Below are positions 58,764 to 64,000 of a stretch of 64,000 bases of DNA, piece by piece (the stretch's first letter is position 1; the number at the start of each line of letters is the position of its first letter). The position numbers and the translations under genes were made by a program. The notes under the pieces are model-generated. The model made no database searches and had not been told where the DNA came from. It worked only from the letters and a program-made list of their open reading frames with translations. The DNA comes from Coriaria nepalensis (taxonomy: Eukaryota; Streptophyta; Magnoliopsida; Cucurbitales; Coriariaceae). The stretch is from NCBI GenBank assembly GCA_027186245.1, contig CP114492.1, positions 7,530,501-7,594,500 of the forward strand, written 5' to 3'.

Positions 58764-60052
58764 AAAGCAGGAAACAGCAACGTTTGTGGTGTGAGTTGCT
58801 TGACATCAATAACCTACCGATCCATTCTTAAACCGGATCAATCCGATATCATTTTGAACAAACAAAGAAAAGAAAAGAGGAGGACATTGTCTCAGCTCCA
58901 ACTTCAGCTATTTTCCTGAATTAAGTTAAAAGAGAAAAAAGGGGGGGGGGGGGGGGGGAAGTAAAAACATCCAATAGGAAAGTCCAAGAACTTGACACGC
59001 TTTTATTGTTTAAGATGCTGAATGTTTTATTTTTAGATAAAATAATGGGGAGCTGTTCGAGATGGTGATGTTCTTCTATCTACTTTTTCATCCATGAATC
59101 TTTAAATTGGAGCCCATATGCATATCCTTCAATTATACATCTTGTTTAGAATCCAATTTGAGTCTAAATGGAAGTAACCCACAATGTAATGAAAATACCA
59201 TTGGCTCAAACTGCTAGTAATCCTCCAAACTGTAGCGTTAAGCCTTTATTTATTCATCCAAATGCATTTTTTAATATACAGCCATACCACAAACTGGATG
59301 CGGCTTGAGAAAACAAGAAATTCAGTGTGATTGATCGTGAGGTTTAGTTCAGCTCATTCAGACTTAAACTGGAGTTTATGGTCCAAACTGCTCCATTTAG
59401 ATATTTAAAAACTAGAATCGGGCCTTGGTAGAATCAGTCAGAGGCCCAAGATGTGGTGATTTGCTTTGTCGCGGATGTCGTCAGTTCGACTGTTCGAGTC
59501 CGTTAATAAATGGAAATTGTAATTTCCCGCCAAAATTTCATTGACTATTTTCTGTTAGTGGCTGTTGTTAACAAGGAAAGGGATGCCATAAATATGTTAA
59601 CAACAAACTCGAACGATCGTACATACAAAAAAAGATATATGGAATTCAGGCTCTATGCTGCATGTATACAAGGTATAGATAGAAAAAAAGTTTTTGAGGT
59701 CCCTCTGCCTATGGCTATGGTGCTCTCTATATCCCGGGGTTCAGCCTCTACAAAATACAAAATACAACAGTTTTGACAAGATGGGAAAAGTCGAAACCCT
59801 GCCTGAAAAAGATGGTATAAGAAAAAAAAAAGGGTTATGAGTAAGCAATATATAATTACTAGAATAAAAGAAAGTATCTTATGTTACAATTATACATGAA
59901 ACAACTTTTCGTTTGACATTATCAATGTGTTGTGTTTCTTGGTATAATTTAAGATTATTAGCTGTGGCTAATCCAATTCAAGACCTCTATCATTTTGTTG
60001 AGCATCCACTTAAGAGTATAGGTAATTTACCTCGGAATGTCATCAGATTAAC
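58764..60052. other. Intergenic DNA between two converging genes
   Basis: Contains both 3' untranslated regions. A poly-G run lies at 58941-58958. An 88-codon plus frame at 59510-59776 and a GTTCGACTGTTCGAGTCC stretch at about 59484-59501 have no confirmed identity. Nothing else recognised. Confidence 0.4.
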
Positions 60053-62238
60053 TCAAGCTTTGTACTCATTGACTCGTATCCACTTTGTAGCTGACCACTT
60101 ATTCCCACTAATCACGGGACAACCACCTGAAACAGAATAAGAGAAGAAACAGACTAATCATAAACATGAGATGCAACCCTTGTGAGAGGGTATGGTGGGT
60201 CACATGTGTTGGGCTCCACCTCAACACTCAAAAAGTTGCATACACTAGATACATTGGATAATTTCTCGGATATGTCAACAGGAGCGTGAGCCTAATCCAT
60301 ATTACGGGCCTTTAAGTATTACAATGATAACAGCTACTGACCATGCAAACTTGATGGGTCAAGCGTAGCATCAGGCTTCATGCTCCAGAAAAGCAATGCA
60401 TCACCCATCTTTGGTTTAACAGAAAGTCCTTTTTTCGCACATTCCGAAAGCTCATTCCACCAAGGTACAGAACTAATATTACCTTTGGCAGCAGGAAACA
60501 CCGTCTCACCCCCTTCTTCAACATCTGACCTGAACCATAGCAAATACGTAATTTAGTTAATGGAAAAATATGGGCTACAGTGTTGATGCGTGAAAATGAA
60601 ATAGGTTAGAAGAGGTTGGGCAAGGTCGCTTACAGGTACATAAGAACTGTAGCCATACGTTGACCTCCATTTTTTGTGTTGAACTCATCCTGGAAGTAAT
60701 CAAAGTGAGGTTCGTATTTCTGTCCCACTTCATAATGGAGAACTTGAAGTCCTTCCCCATGCTCTATGTAATTGGGCATTTGATCAGAAAAGAAAAAAGT
60801 TACAAATTGAATGATCCCGTTAACAGAAAAATGACAAGATAATCGGATCATATGTCTATGCAGGTGGATTTTCCCAGGGTGAATGGTGCGAGATAACAAT
60901 GTGAATAAAAATGTCAAACAGTGCATGTACTATAATAAGAAGACATACGATAGAGGTGATAAGTATGAGATAAGGCTCAGACTACATACCTACTGGTACG
61001 AAGGTGAAATCAGCAATCTTTTTCTCAATGGTTCTAATAGTCTTATCACGTCCTCTTGTCAAAAATGTACCAGAGCTAGTACGAACCCTGCACATAAGGA
61101 GCATAAGAGGTTTCATAGGCAAGTAAAAAGAAAAAGCACAGCTAGGAAGAAAAGGAATGGAATTGCAAACCTGCTATCTTTGCTTTTCCCAGTTTCACTA
61201 TCAACAACTGTTGACTTTTGCATGGTAGGCTTAGCAAGGTTGATTAAGTACTCACACTCCTCCTTTGTCTGACAAATTAGTAACCAGATTCAATATGAGC
61301 CCTTGGCCAAATCAAGTATCAGTATCATCTTATATAAGGAAAATGAGTATCTTACTAATCCCATGATAAATCAAAGGGGCATAGCAAGTATCTCTCATTG
61401 AGGCAAATCTCTCTAATCAACTATCTGCTGATGTTGCTCAAATGACAAACCCTTATCTTCAATCCGAAAACAACAACACCCCCCCCACCCCCCCCCCCCA
61501 CCCCAACAAAAGGAAAAAAACAAATCAAACCCAAACATAAAAGAAACCCGACATAACTTTCGGTTTTGCTTAATATATCGAACCTTCAATCTAATATCAT
61601 ACATAAACTCAAGAAACCACCAGCAAATTTCTTAAAACATATTTTTCATGGATCTATAAGGTGTGCTGTATAAAATATATGTATGCGAATCTATGTCCAG
61701 AACCCAAGCAGAAATGATTTACATAATTGATATATTTCTTTATTGTAGAAGATGAAAGTATATGCGCATGGAATGGAACAAAAAAAAAAAAAAAGAAAAA
61801 AGAAAAAGGAAAAACTGCATCAGGTTCGTGAAAGTACGTATAAAGTAACAAATACTAACCAAAAAATTATGATAAACAAAAGCTCGAGGCTCCCACGAGA
61901 TCAATTCCACCCACTTTTCCCCTTTCCCCTCGTCAATTCTGGTAAAATCAATACAAGAAACAATTCCAAATTATAACCGAATCACAAGCTCGAAATTAAT
62001 CAACCACAACCAAAAAGCAGAAAAAAGAAAAAACAATCAACCTGTCAACAGTATTATGCACAATGGAGCTGAGATCGTTAGCTTTAGGCGAATCGCCGGA
62101 ATTGCTAGGGATCGAGAGGATTCCGAGAGCGAGGAGAATGAGAATGACGAATGTGAACATGATTAACAAGGAAAAAACGAGCGTGGAAGAGGATGCAGAT
62201 TTCCGAGCTGGGAAACGAGATTGCCTTGGCTTCGCCAT
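60053..62238 (-). CDS. P4H-like: Prolyl 4-hydroxylase, membrane-anchored
   Basis: Seven exons: 62238-62042, 61938-61860, 61268-61171, 61087-60990, 60763-60634, 60529-60342 and 60126-60053, all GT-AG and in phase, giving 287 aa. A short basic N-terminus precedes one transmembrane helix (LVFSLLIMFTFVILILLALG), placing the enzyme as a type II protein in the ER/Golgi. The 2-oxoglutarate/Fe(II) dioxygenase core has H177-x-D179 (PHFDYFQDE), H263 (SSLHGGCPV) and the 2-oxoglutarate-binding K273 (GNKWSATKW). It hydroxylates peptidyl-proline, in plants mainly in extensins and arabinogalactan proteins. The start at 62238 (MAKPRQSRF) was chosen because the longer frame adds a leader-like stretch. It is tail-to-tail with aconitase, about 1.3 kb between stop codons. 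Confidence 0.93.
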
Positions 62239-64000
62239 AGTTAAAAGAAAAAAACAAAAACAAAAAATTTTGGTAGAAAATCGAAGGGAAAGAAACCCCT
62301 GAATCAAGATGAGCAGCAGAAGAAGAAAGAAATAGAAACAAGATCTGAAAAACTGTGTATAAAGTCAGTCGCTACAACTACGCGGTTTTTTTTGGGTAAT
62401 TAAGAAATATGTCTTATTATTTTCATTTTATTTAAGGTATATACTTATTTATTTTAGGTACTGAGATAATGATAAATGACCCCTCACTTTTATACAATTA
62501 TGGAATAACCCCCTTAAAATATTTTTATTACAATAAGATCCTACTAAAATCACACCCTTCTTTTAATATTTTAGTTATAAAATATTGAAATGCTCATGTG
62601 CATGCTAAATAAATATACCAGAAAAACGGTTGAAAATTTTTTATTCCATTTTTCTCCTAATTCCACCTTTTCCATGTCGCCACCATTGACAACGCTACTA
62701 AGTCTTGGAGCCACCGGCCCATCATTACCACTCTCTCGGTGGTCACGAGATCCAGTGGTGCTAGCACCCGGTGGAGGCATGCCTTCATGGTAGAGGTGGA
62801 TAAGTTTGGATAGATGGCTATGGTGATCGAGGCAAAAGGTAGAGTAAGAAAAGTATTAGGGTAAAAATTTATGTAAAACTAATTTACAAGTTAAAAAGTA
62901 ATAAAGAAATGTTTTAATTTTAGTTGTTTTCCTTTCAACTTTTTTTAGCTGATGTTGCATATATGTTGTACTCAATGGGTTGGACGAAAACAATTCTATC
63001 CCGTTATAGTGTTTATTATAGAACAGAATTGTCATGAGATTTCACCTCCGTTATGTCCCAACTATTGTTTGTGTGTTCCTAACTCTTGTAACAACTTTCT
63101 TCATAATATTTGTATTCGTTCCGGTAATAGAGATGGAATGATAACTCATGTAATGTAAATTTGATTTAGTTTTTCCCCTACTTTAGTCTGGAGAGCTTTT
63201 TCATTGGACCCTAAGTTGTATTTGATATTTCTATATTTAATGCTTGATCTTTACTATAAAAAAAAAAAAAAAAAATTAGTATGAACTTTATTTTTTAAAT
63301 AATTTGAAGTAGCTTGTTCTTATTTTAAAAGTTAGAGAGGATAAATATCTAATTACTTACAAGTTTGAGGGGTCATTTCTAATATATAAAAAAATGAATT
63401 CGAAAAACTGAGTTCCGAAACCATTAATGGCAAGTAAATATTCCATAGAATTAGGTTTGGTTTCTCGTCAACGACAAGCTTTATTAACTGCAATAAAGCA
63501 CGACTATGTATCAGACCCTGTGGAGGCAGCAAGCAATAGCATGTTGGCAACTGGCTAGTAGCATGGTGCTGTTTGCCCAACTCCCTTGTCCTAATTCCAT
63601 TAATTGAAAGTTTTTTTTTTCTCTTAATGGAAAATCCTCCGCACGTCTACGCTTATAATGATAATATGGATTGATTGGGCACGCCGGAGGTCGGAGATCG
63701 AGCACTATGCAGACTTGCACGAGGAATCAGCCTTTCATGAAAATTTCTACAATTCCGTCTAAGAATCAACTTGACCTAAAATCTTTATTTTTATGTCAGA
63801 TTTCTATATGCTATTATTTCATTCTTGCTGATTTCTTTAGGTTTATGGTTTGGATCTGAGATTTTCTCAGTCACTACATTTTGATTATTGTGTGCGATCC
63901 TTTTCTTGGTTGAATCTCTTGGTAAATCAGGAGTGTAATAGCATATAGATCCGTGTTTGAGATTGTGGTTTGTAATTAGATATGAGCATCACTAATACAA
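62239..64000. other. P4H promoter side and unassigned DNA to window end
   Basis: 62239-62400 is the P4H leader and promoter region. The frame 62952-63158 (+), followed by an A-run at 63257-63275, could be the 3' end of a decayed LINE, but no domain is clear. From about 63640 G+C content rises, and a short frame at 63671-63859 with TTCTTTAG then GTTTATGG at 63832-63847 could be the 5' leader of a plus-strand gene lying beyond the window. No confident gene. Confidence 0.35.

Noticed and set aside
59430..59505. Possible tRNA or organelle-derived fragment (GTTCGACTGTTCGAGTCC)
   Set aside because: The stretch resembles a T-loop/B-box, but no acceptor, D or anticodon stems could be folded around it and I could not confirm a plastid match from memory.
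62952..63275. LINE 3' end with poly-A tail
   Set aside because: The A-run is present, but no reverse transcriptase or RNase H motif and no target duplication could be found.

Overview
This is nuclear DNA from a flowering plant, most likely a eudicot. Genes are split by GT-AG introns, the intergenic DNA is very AT-rich, and plant-specific families are present: an FD-type bZIP, a NEP1-interacting RING protein, a clade-D-like PP2C and FAR1/Mutator transposase remains. About two thirds of the window is intergenic sequence filled with decayed transposons. I had no database access, so family names rest on motifs I could read and on remembered family sequences.

Gene layout. 2-265 (+): 3' part of an unrecognised gene cut by the window edge. 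2660-3106 (+): intronless RING-H2 protein. 4612-5824 (-): FD-like bZIP whose first intron starts with GA instead of GT. 11321-11738 (+): C-terminal remnant of an aspartyl protease gene. 16206-19669 (+): intact ten-exon aspartyl protease, 519 aa. 22834-23506 (-): small three-exon gene of unknown function. 34025-37487 (+): PP2C, 398 aa, with a solo LTR in its long second intron. 38459-40761 (-): receptor-like kinase pseudogene with four lesions and an HRN catalytic loop. 43407-45025 (-): NEP1-interacting-protein-like RING protein, 238 aa. 51787-51942 (-): isolated candidate exon. 52719-58763 (+): 20-exon cytosolic-type aconitase, 900 aa. 60053-62238 (-): membrane-anchored prolyl 4-hydroxylase, 287 aa, tail-to-tail with aconitase.

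Repeat layout. 7416-10632 is a foldback structure: two long, diverged inverted arms around AT-rich filler, carrying about eight palindromic units near its right end. A relative lies at 20231-22158 next to FAR1/Mutator transposase fragments, and a trace lies at 41560-41660. 12396-15180 is a short LTR element with about 480-bp direct repeats. Further remains are Ty3/gypsy gag (24650-25560), a hAT-like derivative (25690-26400), a tRNA-derived SINE (26829-27017), a 199-bp MITE with a perfect 10-bp target duplication (28227-28425), a plastid-DNA insert with a decayed trnR-ACG (31230-31460), Ty1/copia gag (47700-49110) and a LINE fragment (50620-51410).

The genes do not form one pathway; they are unlinked housekeeping, signalling and regulatory genes. 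The items most worth following up are the GA-AG intron in the FD-like gene, the foldback family with its palindromic array, and the decaying pseudokinase.
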